From SIRX01 sp965213905 (GTDB lineage: Bacteria > Actinomycetota > Rubrobacteria > Rubrobacterales > Rubrobacteraceae): a DNA stretch of 64,000 nt. How positions within the stretch are numbered: the stretch's first letter is position 1; every line of letters starts with the position of its first letter. The position numbers and the translations under genes were made by a program. The stretch lies in contig OZ243922.1 of NCBI GenBank assembly GCA_965213905.1, positions 1,550,001 through 1,614,000 of the forward strand. Reading direction: 5' to 3'. The notes below the pieces were generated by a model, which worked only from the letters and a program-made list of their open reading frames with translations, had not been told where the DNA came from and did not search any database. Below, in pieces: positions 33,028 to 41,601 of the stretch.

Positions 33028-33149
33028 TGGTCGTTCCCGTTACGGACGTGGACCGGGCGAAGCGCTTCTATAGCGAGCAGGTCGGCTTCGTCGTCGACCA
33101 CGACACCAGGGTCAGCGAGGAGCATAAGGAGGATTCATGCAACTGGTAG
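33006..33149 (+). pseudogene. Truncated glyoxalase/VOC-family fragment
   Basis: ATG 33006 opens MDWKLEVVVVPVTDVDRAKR followed by FYSEQVGFVVDHD, the classic first beta-alpha unit of VOC proteins, but after about 37 residues it runs into the ribosome site of the next gene and stops at TAG 33147–33149 (47 residues in all; normal is about 120). The remaining two thirds are missing, most simply by an internal deletion that left the ribosome site of the following gene intact. Confidence 0.7.
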
Positions 33150-33697
33150 TAACGCAGAACATCACGCTCGATGGTGTGATCGAGGCGACCGGAGATTGGT
33201 TTACCCCGGCCGGAGATGAGACCGATGTCGACAACTCCGACATTGAGACGAAGTTACGCGAGCACATGGAGGTACAGGATGCGCTGCTACTCGGGCGCAA
33301 TACCTTCGAGAGCTTTCGCGGCTACTGGCCGCAACAGACCGACGACACAACGGGCATTAGCAACCACCTCAACGAGGTCCAGAAGTACGTCATGTCGAGC
33401 ACCATGCAGGAGCCGGAATGGGAGAACACCACCGTACTGCAGGGCTCCCTGGAGGACGAGGTCCGGGCGCTGAAGGGTGGGCCGGGCAAAGAGATCGGGA
33501 TCACCGGTAGCATCAGCGTCGTGCGCGACCTGATCTCCGCCGGACTCGTAGACGAATATAGGCTGTTCGTCTTCCCTGTGGTGCTCGGGCGCGGTGAGCG
33601 GCTGTTCGCCGACGCGACCAAGGTCCCCGAACTCAGGCTGCTAGAGGCCAAGCCCTTCCGCTCCGGCGTTGTGCTACTGAGTTACCGCGTCGCATGA
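33137..33697 (+). CDS. Dihydrofolate-reductase-fold protein (RibD C-terminal type)
   Basis: A 186-residue protein behind AAGGAGG. QLVVTQNITLDGVIEATGDWF, LLLGRNTFESFRGYWP, IGITGSISVVRDLISAGLVDEYRLFVFPVVLGRGERLF show the RibD-C/YyaP fold that binds NADPH. Many such proteins in actinobacteria accompany small oxidation or antibiotic-response clusters; the substrate is unknown. The gene begins inside the VOC fragment. Confidence 0.8.
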   Translation: MQLVVTQNITLDGVIEATGDWFTPAGDETDVDNSDIETKLREHMEVQDALLLGRNTFESFRGYWPQQTDDTTGISNHLNEVQKYVMSSTMQEPEWENTTVLQGSLEDEVRALKGGPGKEIGITGSISVVRDLISAGLVDEYRLFVFPVVLGRGERLFADATKVPELRLLEAKPFRSGVVLLSYRVA

Positions 33698-33758
33698 TGG
33701 TGCGCCGCACGACGATGGCGCAGCTGACACCTCTGGACAGGCAGAAAGGATAGAACAG

Positions 33759-34421
33759 ATGGCGACTTACGTACTGATTCACGGTGGCGGTGGAACTGCA
33801 GCGGGATGGCTGCTCGTTGCGGACGAACTACGTAAGCGAGGGCACGACGTGGTGGCAATGGACCTCCCCTGTGACGACCCATCCGCCGGATGGTCGGACT
33901 ATGTCGATACTGTGGTGGATGCCGCTGGTGAGCGGAGCGACCTCGTTGTCGTGGCACACTCCGCAGGCGGGTTCATAGCGCCTCTCGTGTGTGACCGTCT
34001 GCCGGTCGAACTCCTGGTGTTCGTCGCCGGGATGATCCCGGTGACGGGAGAGACTTTCATGCAATGGTGGACGAACACGGGATACGAAGCAGCGACGGAC
34101 GGCGGGCGCGGCAATGAAACGGACATCTTTTACCATGACGTTCCGCCTGAATTGGCCGCCGCAGATATGCAGCGAGAAGAGGGCCGGGAGCACTTCCCGA
34201 ACGAGCAGTGGCCGGTGATGAAGTGGCCAGACGTACCCACAAGATACCTTCTCTGCCGCGATGATCGTTGTTTTCCGCCGGAGTTCACACGCCGGGTCGT
34301 GCGCGAAAGATTGGATCTGGTCCCCGATGAGATGGACGGCGGCCACTGTGTCTACCTGAGCCGTCCGGAAGAACTTGCGAGCAGACTCGATAACTACTGG
34401 AAGGAAAGAAACGATGGCTGA
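33759..34421 (+). CDS. Alpha/beta hydrolase
   Basis: A 220-residue hydrolase. The oxyanion region is VLIHGGGGTAAGW, the nucleophile elbow AHSAGG gives Ser near 69, and His in DGGHCVYLSRPEEL is the base; an acid is likely in LLCRDDRCF. It belongs with the small EstA/PNPLA-like esterases often annotated as alpha/beta fold hydrolases. Its stop overlaps a short frame starting at 34414. Confidence 0.8.
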   Translation: MATYVLIHGGGGTAAGWLLVADELRKRGHDVVAMDLPCDDPSAGWSDYVDTVVDAAGERSDLVVVAHSAGGFIAPLVCDRLPVELLVFVAGMIPVTGETFMQWWTNTGYEAATDGGRGNETDIFYHDVPPELAAADMQREEGREHFPNEQWPVMKWPDVPTRYLLCRDDRCFPPEFTRRVVRERLDLVPDEMDGGHCVYLSRPEELASRLDNYWKERNDG

Positions 34422-34536
34422 AACGAATCTAGTAGACAGTTTCGACGACCCGGTACACCATAGTCTTATTCTCACAGCCAAAAATAGCGCAACGTATAGG
34501 TGGAGCGAGAGTTGGCAGAATGCCTTTGCAAGGTGA
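34414..34536 (+). pseudogene. Short frame, probably a gene remnant
   Basis: ATG 34414 overlaps the hydrolase stop and has AAGGAAAG upstream, yet the frame ends after 40 residues (MAETNLVDSFDDPVHHSL at the start). A normal gene start followed by an abrupt stop suggests the rest was lost, as with the VOC fragment just upstream. I do not recognise the family. The remaining bases to 34630 hold nothing evident. Confidence 0.3.
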
Positions 34537-34630
34537 AAAGCGTGAAAAACCGGAAACCTCAGAACCGGACGCAAACCTCAACTCACGGCATTGATGCCAC
34601 GAGCAAAGCTACCGTCACAAGATCCTTCAG

Positions 34631-35287
34631 CTATTTCGGACGATGCTGGGCAAACAGGATGAGAAACTCGCCCACCGCCCGTCCGGCGCGAGTTTCTATC
34701 TGCTTTAGAGCGGGCATCTCCATAACACCGAGCAGCCGGCGGGTCTGTTGGTCACCCATCACGAGACCGATGAAGGCCTCCGCGGCATTTCCTATATCTG
34801 CAATGTCGAGTCGCCCCCGTTCCCGCTGCACTTCCAGGTAGCTCCCCAACTTCGGAACGATGGTGTTCCTCCCCTTGGCGACGAGGATCTGCGCGAACGT
34901 GGGGTCCGAGGTTGCCTCTGAGATAGCCGCCCGGTTTATCACCACGGCGCGTTCGCCGAGCAGCAGACGTTGGAGTTCCGTTGCGAAGGCGCGGAGTACG
35001 AGGGCTGGATCATCGTCATCTCTTTGGAGGCTCGGCACGAGCGCGGCGTCGACACGCTCCGCCTGCCACGACACCAACTCCTCGAAAAGCCCCCGCTTGT
35101 TACCATACCAAGCGTAGAGCGTCTCCTTGGAAGCCTGAGCACGTTCAGCGATCTCCCGCATGCTCGTCCCTCGGTATCCACGTTCCGAGAGCACGGAGAA
35201 AGCCACGTTCAGGATCTCCTCTCGTCGCTCCACACTCGATCTCCTGCTGCCAGACTTTTGCACCTGTGGGCCTGAATCCATCGCCAC
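34631..35287 (-). CDS. TetR-family repressor
   Basis: A 218-residue regulator: N-terminal helix-turn-helix ILNVAFSVLSERGYRGTSMREIAERAQASKETLYAWYGNK and a C-terminal ligand domain of the AefR-like/TetR_C type. It is divergent from a DUF1772 gene, and the shared intergenic region contains two perfect palindromes, so it most likely represses that gene and itself. Confidence 0.85.
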   Translation of the reverse strand: MAMDSGPQVQKSGSRRSSVERREEILNVAFSVLSERGYRGTSMREIAERAQASKETLYAWYGNKRGLFEELVSWQAERVDAALVPSLQRDDDDPALVLRAFATELQRLLLGERAVVINRAAISEATSDPTFAQILVAKGRNTIVPKLGSYLEVQRERGRLDIADIGNAAEAFIGLVMGDQQTRRLLGVMEMPALKQIETRAGRAVGEFLILFAQHRPK

Positions 35288-35341
35288 ACACCTCCGCTGC
35301 TCTGAACTCGCTTCACGCCGCGCTCGCTTTACGCAGATCTC

Positions 35342-35400
35342 TTGACATATAACCGTACCTTATGGTACGGTATTGTGCAATCCGTACCGCGGGGTACGGA
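35342..35400 (+). promoter_or_regulatory. Promoter with two TetR-type operators
   Basis: TTGACA (35342–35347) is followed 18 bases later by TACGGT (35366–35371). Two perfect palindromes lie across it: CCGTACC-TTAT-GGTACGG (35353–35370) and TCCGTACC-GCGG-GGTACGGA (35381–35400), centred 29 bases apart. The shared CCGTACC/GGTACGG half-sites point to one dimeric repressor binding twice, expected to be the divergent TetR. Confidence 0.75.
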
Positions 35401-35422
35401 ACATTCAATCAGGAGGTGCAGT

Positions 35423-35974
35423 GTGCTATCTCAGTCGAGCGTGAACCCGAAAGCCTCTTCTCTAGTGAGGAGTGGATCTTTGATCCGGCTTCTTGCCCTG
35501 TCCGCGGCCATCCTCACAACCGGGCTTATAAGTGGCTTCTTCTATGCCTACGCCTGCTCGGTCTCGCTCGGGCTTGCCCTCCTTCCGGATGAGCAGTACA
35601 TCGAGGCGATGCAGGCGATCAACGCGACGGTGCGCAACGGGGTCTTCGCTTTCAGCTTCTTCGGTGCCGTGTTCTCTCTCCTTGTGGCGCTCGCTCTTCA
35701 CTCCACGCGGCCCCGCTCACGCCGTTTCATCCTCGTGGCCCTGGCCGCCATGCTCTACATTGGAGGTGGCTTTATGGTGACGTTCTTGGTGAACGTGCCG
35801 ATGAACGAGGAGTTGGCCCAGGTGGGCGAAACGGTCTTTGCAGATCCTGAAACCCTGGCGCAGGTTCGGGCGGAGTATGAGGGACCGTGGAACTTCTGGA
35901 ACGGTGTACGGACCGTTTTCTCGTCACTAGCCTTTCTCGCCCTCATTGGTGCTTGCCTCTCGCGCTCAGGCTAG
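35423..35974 (+). CDS. DUF1772 (anthrone-oxygenase-like) membrane protein
   Basis: A 183-residue protein from GTG 35423, with AGGAGGTG upstream; earlier in-frame codons run through the operators and are rejected. Four membrane spans; LLALSAAILTTGLISGFFYAYACSV and YIEAMQAINATVRNGVF are the family's signature, and the C-terminal part contains FWNGVRTVFSSLAFLAL. DUF1772 includes fungal anthrone oxygenases, but bacterial members are uncharacterised. Strongly predicted to be TetR-controlled. Confidence 0.8.
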   Translation: MLSQSSVNPKASSLVRSGSLIRLLALSAAILTTGLISGFFYAYACSVSLGLALLPDEQYIEAMQAINATVRNGVFAFSFFGAVFSLLVALALHSTRPRSRRFILVALAAMLYIGGGFMVTFLVNVPMNEELAQVGETVFADPETLAQVRAEYEGPWNFWNGVRTVFSSLAFLALIGACLSRSG

Positions 35975-35985
35975 TCCAGACTAGC
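35970..35985. terminator. Short hairpin between convergent genes
   Basis: GCTAGTC-CA-GACTAGC pairs perfectly across seven bases and includes the stop of the DUF1772 gene; further CTAG repeats follow. It lies between two convergent genes and could limit read-through. There is no T-run. Confidence 0.3.
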
Positions 35986-36069
35986 GGCTAGTCGGCTAGA
36001 TGTGAGGGTCGTTGCCGTTAGGGGCAAAGTAGAAGCTGAGGCTTTGAACTCTGGCACTCGCTGTCTACC

Positions 36070-36573
36070 TCACCTACCAAGAGCGTCGATCAAAACCATG
36101 ACGGTGCCATCGTCGCGGGCTGCGCGGGAGAGGTCTTTCTCTTCTGGAAGTTTGCCTATCCCGAGCCTTACCTCGAACGGCTTGGCGTTGGACGGAAACC
36201 TAGTCAGGAAAGCACGCAGCCCCTGCTCGATGGCCTCCGGCTCCTTCACGAGCCGCGCCGTGGCCGACAGCCGTTCTCCCCGCAGCGTTATCAGAACCTC
36301 AGTTTCCTCCACGTCCAGGTTCCTCCACCAACTGCTCCAGCCCTTGCCGGTGAAGCAAATCAGGCTTCTCTCGCTGGAGGGGACCCAATTGACCGGCACA
36401 TCGTAGCGCTTTCCGCTCTTGCGCCCCGTGACGGTGAAGATCATGGTGCCGCCACTCAAGATAAAGTGCAGCCGGGAGCTCAGCAGACGTGAGATCAGAG
36501 GGTTGACCAGGTCGTGCGGCGAGCTCTTGCCAGCCTTCACACTCTTCGCCGCCATCATGGTTCCGAAGATCAT
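36070..36573 (-). CDS. Deazaflavin-dependent nitroreductase-like protein
   Basis: A 167-residue protein starting at ATG 36573 (ATGA overlap with the CDF stop); longer frames lie inside the CDF gene. GGTMIFTVTGRKSGKRYDVPVNWV and FTGKGWSSWWRNL fit the F420-dependent nitroreductase (Ddn-like) split-barrel family, although the usual gene order and substrate cannot be deduced. It is translated behind the transporter. Confidence 0.65.
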   Translation of the reverse strand: MIFGTMMAAKSVKAGKSSPHDLVNPLISRLLSSRLHFILSGGTMIFTVTGRKSGKRYDVPVNWVPSSERSLICFTGKGWSSWWRNLDVEETEVLITLRGERLSATARLVKEPEAIEQGLRAFLTRFPSNAKPFEVRLGIGKLPEEKDLSRAARDDGTVMVLIDALGR

Positions 36574-37565
36574 TCGCAAGGGATCGCCTCTACTGTAAGG
36601 CGTTCGAGCTTGGGTACAGCGCTTTTGGCCTTTGCGGAGAACTTCTCCCTGATCCTCGCCACCTCGGATGCGCTTAGATCCCTCGGAACTCCTATCTCGG
36701 CTTCCGAGTAGACCCGGTGCCCAACCCACCGCGCCCTGACCGCCAAGACCTTCTCGACACCCGGCACACCAGCAGCCGCCTCCTCTATGGAGTCTACTAC
36801 CTCGGGCTCCACGGAGTCCATCATCCGCCGCCACATAGAAAGCGCCGAGTCCTTAACGATGAACAGGATCGCCACCGTTATCCCGAGCCCCACCAGTGGG
36901 TCCAAGATAGGGTAGCCGATTGCCACCCCCAAAGCGCCGAGCACGACTGCAAGCGAGGTGAACCCGTCGGTGCGGGCGTGCTGGCCGTCAGCAACGAGCG
37001 CGGCGCTCCCGATCCTCTTGCCTACCCGGATGCGGAACTGCGCCACGAGCTCGTTGCCTACAAAGCCCACCACGCCCACGACAGCAACCCATCCTACGTG
37101 TGACACCTCAGAGCCGTAGATGAGCTTCATAACCGACTGGTAGCCGGCGACACACGCAGAGAAGAAGATGAGACCCACAATCGCCACCCCCGCCAGGTCC
37201 TCGGCCCGCCCGTAGCCGTAGGTGTATGATTTGTTGGCCGGACGCCGCGCGAGCACGAAGGCGATCCACAGCGGCACGGCCGTAAGGGCGTCGCCGAAGT
37301 TGTGGATCGTATCCGCCAAGAGCGCCACCGACCCCGAAAAGGCGACCACCACGACCTGAAGAGACGCTGTGATCATCAGCAATACGAGCGAGATCTTTAG
37401 CGCCCGGATGCCAACCTCGTTCGACTCCAGCGCGTCGTCCATCGAGTCCGAGGCCTCGTGGGAATGGCCGAACGGGTTCAGGTGAGACAGGCCGTGACGC
37501 AGCCGCGTCCACCGCACACCGCTGTGTTCGTCCGAACGATGCTGCTTGTGATGCTGTCTACTCAA
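36570..37565 (-). CDS. Cation diffusion facilitator (CDF) transporter
   Basis: A 331-residue divalent-metal/proton antiporter. An N-terminal His-rich tail (RQHHKQHRSDEHSG; HSHEAS) precedes six spans, with the metal sites ALLADTIHNFGDALTAV (D-x-x-H-N-x-x-D) and ALVADGQHARTDGFTS (D-x-x-H-x-x-x-D). The C-terminal cytoplasmic domain follows. The upstream ArsR gene five bases away suggests metal-induced expression. Confidence 0.88.
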   Translation of the reverse strand: MSRQHHKQHRSDEHSGVRWTRLRHGLSHLNPFGHSHEASDSMDDALESNEVGIRALKISLVLLMITASLQVVVVAFSGSVALLADTIHNFGDALTAVPLWIAFVLARRPANKSYTYGYGRAEDLAGVAIVGLIFFSACVAGYQSVMKLIYGSEVSHVGWVAVVGVVGFVGNELVAQFRIRVGKRIGSAALVADGQHARTDGFTSLAVVLGALGVAIGYPILDPLVGLGITVAILFIVKDSALSMWRRMMDSVEPEVVDSIEEAAAGVPGVEKVLAVRARWVGHRVYSEAEIGVPRDLSASEVARIREKFSAKAKSAVPKLERLTVEAIPCE

Positions 37566-37570
37566 AGACG

Positions 37571-37963
37571 CTAACCTTCGTCACTCTCTACAGAGCTCTC
37601 GGTCGACAACCGGGTGTGATCCACGTGGTACAGAGATTCCCTCAAGAGCAACCCCAGATGATCGTCAGCCAGAGAGTAGAAGTTCCTTCGTCCCTCCCTG
37701 CGCCGCACCACCAGCCCCAGATTCCTGAGCACCCTGAGCTGATGGCTCGTCGCAGACTCACTCATCCTCACCGCTTTAGCCAGCTCTCCAACCGGAAGCT
37801 CGCCGGCATCGAGCAGTGCAAATAATGCCCGGATTCTGGTGGAGTTAGATAAAGCTCCCATCAACGAGGCGACTCGCTCATCAACACGACCCATCTCCCC
37901 GCCTAGCACGTCTTTAGGCTCCAAGAGTCTGGCATCATACGGTGCATCCCTGAAGTGCGACAT
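37571..37963 (-). CDS. ArsR/SmtB-type metal-responsive repressor
   Basis: A 130-residue winged-helix protein: TRIRALFALLDAGELPVGELAKAVRMSESATSHQLRVLRNLGLVVRRREGRRNFYSL. ATG 37963 is chosen; a TTG further upstream would start within the operator. Two C-terminal histidines (YHVDHTRL) resemble the alpha-5 metal site of SmtB/CzrA proteins that sense zinc. It controls itself and the CDF gene through the palindrome just upstream. Confidence 0.85.
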   Translation of the reverse strand: MSHFRDAPYDARLLEPKDVLGGEMGRVDERVASLMGALSNSTRIRALFALLDAGELPVGELAKAVRMSESATSHQLRVLRNLGLVVRRREGRRNFYSLADDHLGLLLRESLYHVDHTRLSTESSVESDEG

Positions 37964-37979
37964 AGACGACAGTATATGA

Positions 37980-38003
37980 ATACTTGAAGAACATTTCAAG
38001 TAT
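37980..38003. promoter_or_regulatory. ArsR/SmtB-type operator
   Basis: ATACTTGAA (37980–37988) and TTCAAGTAT (37995–38003) form a perfect nine-base inverted repeat with six bases between, matching the AT-rich TGAA...TTCA operators of zinc-type ArsR repressors. It sits immediately before the arsR-like start. Confidence 0.7.
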
Positions 38004-38105
38004 ATTGATGGCTTGGGACCTGTAAGGCGTCCTGTACAATGTGGTTTGAGACGTAGCTTTGTTTTCGCGAAGCGGATTTTTGCCGGTTAGGAGGTAAGGT
38101 CCCCA

Positions 38106-38774
38106 GTGTCACCTGATACTTCTACGGGTACCGCAGGAACTCCGATCGGCCCTTCCATTCAATCGAGGGAGCTTCCCAAGCAGCAGCGCTCCAGGGAGAC
38201 CGTCGAGGTTATTCTAAATGCGGCGGCCCGCTTACTGGTAGAGGACGGCTACGATAAGGCTTCGACCAACCGGGTGGCGCGAGAGGCCGGGGTGAACATA
38301 GGCACCCTCTACCGCTACTTCCCGAACAAGGAGGCGCTGTTCGCCACACTATTCGAGCGGCACGTGGAGCAGGTCGCGTCGGCCGTGGACTCAAGGTCGC
38401 AGGATCTTACGGACAGGAGTCTGCCGTCGGCCGTAAGGGGTCTGATAGAAGGCATGCTAGAAGGGGTAATGGTCGAGCCCGAGCTGCACCAGGCGCTCGT
38501 CGAGCAGGTGCCCCCGGACGCCCGCCCCGAACGAGGTTCCGTACTCGAAGAACGCATCCAGCAGATAATTCGCGATTACATCGAAAGACATAAGGCGGAG
38601 CTACGACCGAGAGACCCGGATCTCGCCGCCTTTGTAGTGGTGCAGACGGTCCGGGCACTCACCCATGCCGCCACCCTCGAACGCCCGGAGTACCTGCGAG
38701 ACGGTCGTCTGGTCGAGGAGATCACGGATCTTTTGGTAGGCTATCTGACGCCCACCTCCGAAGACCGCTCTTAA
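38106..38774 (+). CDS. TetR-family repressor
   Basis: A 222-residue regulator from GTG 38106 behind AGGAGGTAAGG. The helix-turn-helix is ILNAAARLLVEDGYDKASTNRVAREAGVNIGTLYRYFPNK; the C-terminal domain is of the TetR_C type with helices to residue 215. Its target is not evident; the FAD monooxygenase downstream has its own promoter and second TetR. Confidence 0.85.
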   Translation: MSPDTSTGTAGTPIGPSIQSRELPKQQRSRETVEVILNAAARLLVEDGYDKASTNRVAREAGVNIGTLYRYFPNKEALFATLFERHVEQVASAVDSRSQDLTDRSLPSAVRGLIEGMLEGVMVEPELHQALVEQVPPDARPERGSVLEERIQQIIRDYIERHKAELRPRDPDLAAFVVVQTVRALTHAATLERPEYLRDGRLVEEITDLLVGYLTPTSEDRS

Positions 38775-38886
38775 CTAAGCTTGCGTTTTTACTAAACGAG
38801 ACCTTTTCAAGCAGAATCTGCACCGGACCCTACTTCTCCCGTTACGGTCGATCAAGCACTTCCAGCGGCCGATGCATCCGATCTCC

Positions 38887-38934
38887 TTGACAGCTAACCC
38901 TTCCACGACTAAAGTGTATGCAAGTAGTTACACG
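38887..38934 (+). promoter_or_regulatory. Promoter of the FAD monooxygenase gene
   Basis: TTGACA (38887–38892) and TAAAGT (38910–38915) are spaced by 17 bases. Directly behind lies GTGTA...TACAC (from 38914), a small palindrome with a ten-base spacer that could be the operator of the TetR gene downstream. Confidence 0.5.
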
Positions 38935-38962
38935 CGCGCATTGGACGAAGGAGGAAGAAGCG

Positions 38963-40669
38963 ATGACCGAGGTATTGATCGTCGGTGCGGGTCCTACGGG
39001 GCTGTTGTTGGCGGCGGAGCTGGCCCGGGCAGGTGTCGGAGCGCGAATCGTGGACAAGGCTCCTCGTCCGGTGGGGGAGAGTCGGGCTTTTGGAGTAGTT
39101 GCTCGCACTCTGGAGATCTTCGACGATCTGGGTATTGCTGAAGAGGCTATCCGGCGAGGGCGGAGGCTGGACAGCATGAACCTGTATGACGGAGGCCGTT
39201 CGCTAGCCCGTTTCGACATGAGCGAGTTGGACTCGCCTTTTCCTTTCATCCTCGGCCTGCCGCAGTATGAGACGGAAGACCTCCTCGGAGAGCTTGCGGA
39301 GGGCTTCGGGGTCCGGGTCGAGCGTCCCCTGGCGCTGACGGCGTTGGAGCAAGACTCGGACGGGGTCACGGCGACGCTCTCACGCCCGGATGGAGAGACC
39401 GAGAAGTGTCGGGCCAGGTGGGTGGTTGGCTGCGACGGGGCGCACAGCGCCGTGCGACGCGAGGCGGGCTTCTCCCACGCGGGTCCCGACCTGAAGAGCC
39501 GGTTCGCGCTGCTTGATGCTCGGGCGGAGCTGGACTTGCCGAATGATGGTGTGCATCTCTTCTTCCATCCCGACGGGGCGCTGGCCTTGTTCCCACTGCC
39601 GCAGGAGAACTACTGGAGGGTGGCGGCCGACGTGCCGCCGGAGAGTGAGCTGCCGGAAGAGCCTGACCTCGAACTATTCGAGCGGCTCATCGCCGAACGG
39701 ACTCCCCTGCGGACGCCGCTATCCGATCCCTTGTGGGTGACCGGCTTCTCTCCAAGGGAGCGCAAGGTGGACGGCTACCGGAGAGGCAGGGTGCTCCTGA
39801 CGGGCGATGCTGCCCACACCCACAGCCCGGTGGGGGCGCAGGGCATGAACACGGGACTTGGGGACGCCCACAACTTAGGGTGGAAGCTAGCTATGGTCGT
39901 CCGCGGCGAGGCCCGCGACTCCTTGCTGGACTCGTACACGACCGAACGTGAGCCCGTTGCCAGCGGGGTGCTCGCTGGCACGCGGGCGGCCACGAAGCTC
40001 GTCACCCTGAGCTCTCCGGTCTCCCGCGGGCTCCGCCGGCAGATTCTTGGCTTCGTGAGTAGCTTTGGCGCCGTCCAGAGGCGTGGTCCGCGCTACTTCC
40101 ATCAACTGTACGTGAACTACCGCAAGAGCCCCATCGTGGAGGAGAAACAGCCCCCGCTGCTGCAGAAGACTTCTCACGAGGGTCCCGGCACAGAGCATCT
40201 AGGTCTTCCAGAACGCCTGGCCTTCCGGAGGGGACCGAGGGCCGGGGACCTCGCGCCCGATGCTCCGGTCCTCGAAGAAGGACGGCCGACCAGGCTTCGA
40301 CGGGTGCTGCGCGGGTCACGGCATTCCCTGCTCTTGTTTGCCGGTCTAGCCGCGACCTCACAAGACTATGCCAGGACGCAGCTCACGGTCGAGGAAGTCC
40401 AACGGAGGTTCGGTGATCGCGTGGACACACACGTGGTCTTCCCCGGAGAGAAGGTGCCGGAGATCGACGGGGACCACGGCTCCGTGCTGTTGGACCCCGG
40501 AGGCGTGTACCACAGCCGCTACGGGGCCAGGGCCGGGTGTCTGTACCTCGTGCGCCCCGACGGCTACGTCGGCTTCCGTGCCCAGCCGGTAGATCCAGAG
40601 GCCCTGCTGGCGTATCTGGATCGGCTCTACGAACCCGTGTCCGAGCCCCGTGTCGAGGCGAGGTCTTGA
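38963..40669 (+). CDS. FAD-dependent monooxygenase (aromatic hydroxylase type)
   Basis: A 568-residue class A flavoprotein hydroxylase. ATG 38963 follows AAGGAGGAAG. The GxGxxG motif LIVGAGPTGLLLA (4–17), the DG motif WVVGCDGAHSAVRR and the GD motif RVLLTGDAAHTHSPVGAQGMN are all present; the C-terminal 150 residues have the thioredoxin-like fold of the rifampicin/phenol hydroxylase group (HSLLLFAGL ... DTHVVFPGE ... LYLVRPDGYVGFR). It would hydroxylate an aromatic compound or drug using NAD(P)H and oxygen. A TetR gene is coupled to its stop. Confidence 0.88.
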   Translation: MTEVLIVGAGPTGLLLAAELARAGVGARIVDKAPRPVGESRAFGVVARTLEIFDDLGIAEEAIRRGRRLDSMNLYDGGRSLARFDMSELDSPFPFILGLPQYETEDLLGELAEGFGVRVERPLALTALEQDSDGVTATLSRPDGETEKCRARWVVGCDGAHSAVRREAGFSHAGPDLKSRFALLDARAELDLPNDGVHLFFHPDGALALFPLPQENYWRVAADVPPESELPEEPDLELFERLIAERTPLRTPLSDPLWVTGFSPRERKVDGYRRGRVLLTGDAAHTHSPVGAQGMNTGLGDAHNLGWKLAMVVRGEARDSLLDSYTTEREPVASGVLAGTRAATKLVTLSSPVSRGLRRQILGFVSSFGAVQRRGPRYFHQLYVNYRKSPIVEEKQPPLLQKTSHEGPGTEHLGLPERLAFRRGPRAGDLAPDAPVLEEGRPTRLRRVLRGSRHSLLLFAGLAATSQDYARTQLTVEEVQRRFGDRVDTHVVFPGEKVPEIDGDHGSVLLDPGGVYHSRYGARAGCLYLVRPDGYVGFRAQPVDPEALLAYLDRLYEPVSEPRVEARS

Positions 40670-41235
40670 GCGGGGCTGCGGACTCTTCCGCCCGCTCTCG
40701 CCTTCTCCGGGCCGCGCTGGACGAGGTCGCCGAGCGTGGCCTGCGAGGTGCGACTACGAGTCGCATTGCCGAGCGCGCCCGAGTCAATGAAGTGACCCTC
40801 TTCCGGCACTTCGGCTCCAAGAGTGCTCTTGTGGCCGAGGCTCTCCGGCACGCGACCGAGGGCTTCGGCGCGGCGGCTGCCAGGCCCAGTGGAGACGTTG
40901 AGCGGGATCTGGAGGAACTGGCGCTCGCTTACTGGGAGTTCGTCGGTGCCAACCGGGGCGCGATGGTGCGGCTCTTGCCGGAGCTCTCGCGCGATTCCAC
41001 CCTCGGAGAGGCCGGAGGCGCCCTTACGGGAAAGGCGTTCGGATCTCTGTTGGGGCTCTTCCGCCACTACCAGGAAAAGGACGCTCTCGCGCCCGATGAA
41101 GACCCTGAGAACCTGGCGCTCGCCTTTCTGGGACCGCTGATGGCCCGCGGACTCCTCGCCGACTCTTTAGGCCTCGTCGCTCCCTTCGACGTCGGACGGT
41201 ACGTCGCAGGGTATCTCGACGGCCACCGGGCGTAG
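40666..41235 (+). CDS. TetR-family repressor coupled to the monooxygenase
   Basis: A 189-residue regulator from TTG 40666, which overlaps the monooxygenase stop (TTGA) and follows GAGGCGAGG. Helix-turn-helix: LLRAALDEVAERGLRGATTSRIAERARVNEVTLFRHFGSK. C-terminal helices contain a short ligand domain. Being in the same transcript as its likely target, it may form a negative feedback loop sensing the monooxygenase substrate. Confidence 0.82.
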   Translation: MSGAADSSARSRLLRAALDEVAERGLRGATTSRIAERARVNEVTLFRHFGSKSALVAEALRHATEGFGAAAARPSGDVERDLEELALAYWEFVGANRGAMVRLLPELSRDSTLGEAGGALTGKAFGSLLGLFRHYQEKDALAPDEDPENLALAFLGPLMARGLLADSLGLVAPFDVGRYVAGYLDGHRA

Positions 41236-41601
41236 GAGGCCTAAGTGAGAGGAGTCCGCAGTACGAGGCGGTCTCCGGGACAAGTAAAGGGCAGCGTCAC
41301 CGGACCAGCAAAACGCTATCCGGCGGTGAAACAGTACAAACGGCATTACTACAGTTGTTCTGGCAAGGTATTATCCCGCCCTCGGGCTTGTTTTGTTCAA
41401 AGGCAAGCTAAGGCCCCGCTGCAGCCTTCTCCGTAGAGCTACCAGCCGGCTTCGTCCGGCCGCTTCAGACTCCCCGAAATCGCCGCCTCACATAGAGATC
41501 AGAACGTGCCCACTTGCAAAACATAAGTTATAGCTTAGTATTTGGTGAGTGTTGCATCAGTGGCATTGCAGATCGTAGACCTTATGGAGGGAGAACGCGC
41601 G
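41236..41601 (+). promoter_or_regulatory. Intergenic region with a promoter for the MFS operon
   Basis: No gene is seen. A small GCCGG/CCGGC hairpin lies near 41452. TTGCAA (41514–41519) and TAGTAT (41536–41541) are 16 bases apart and lie before the MFS gene; the spacer contains the palindrome TAAG-TTATAG-CTTA. No other features were recognised. Confidence 0.4.
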
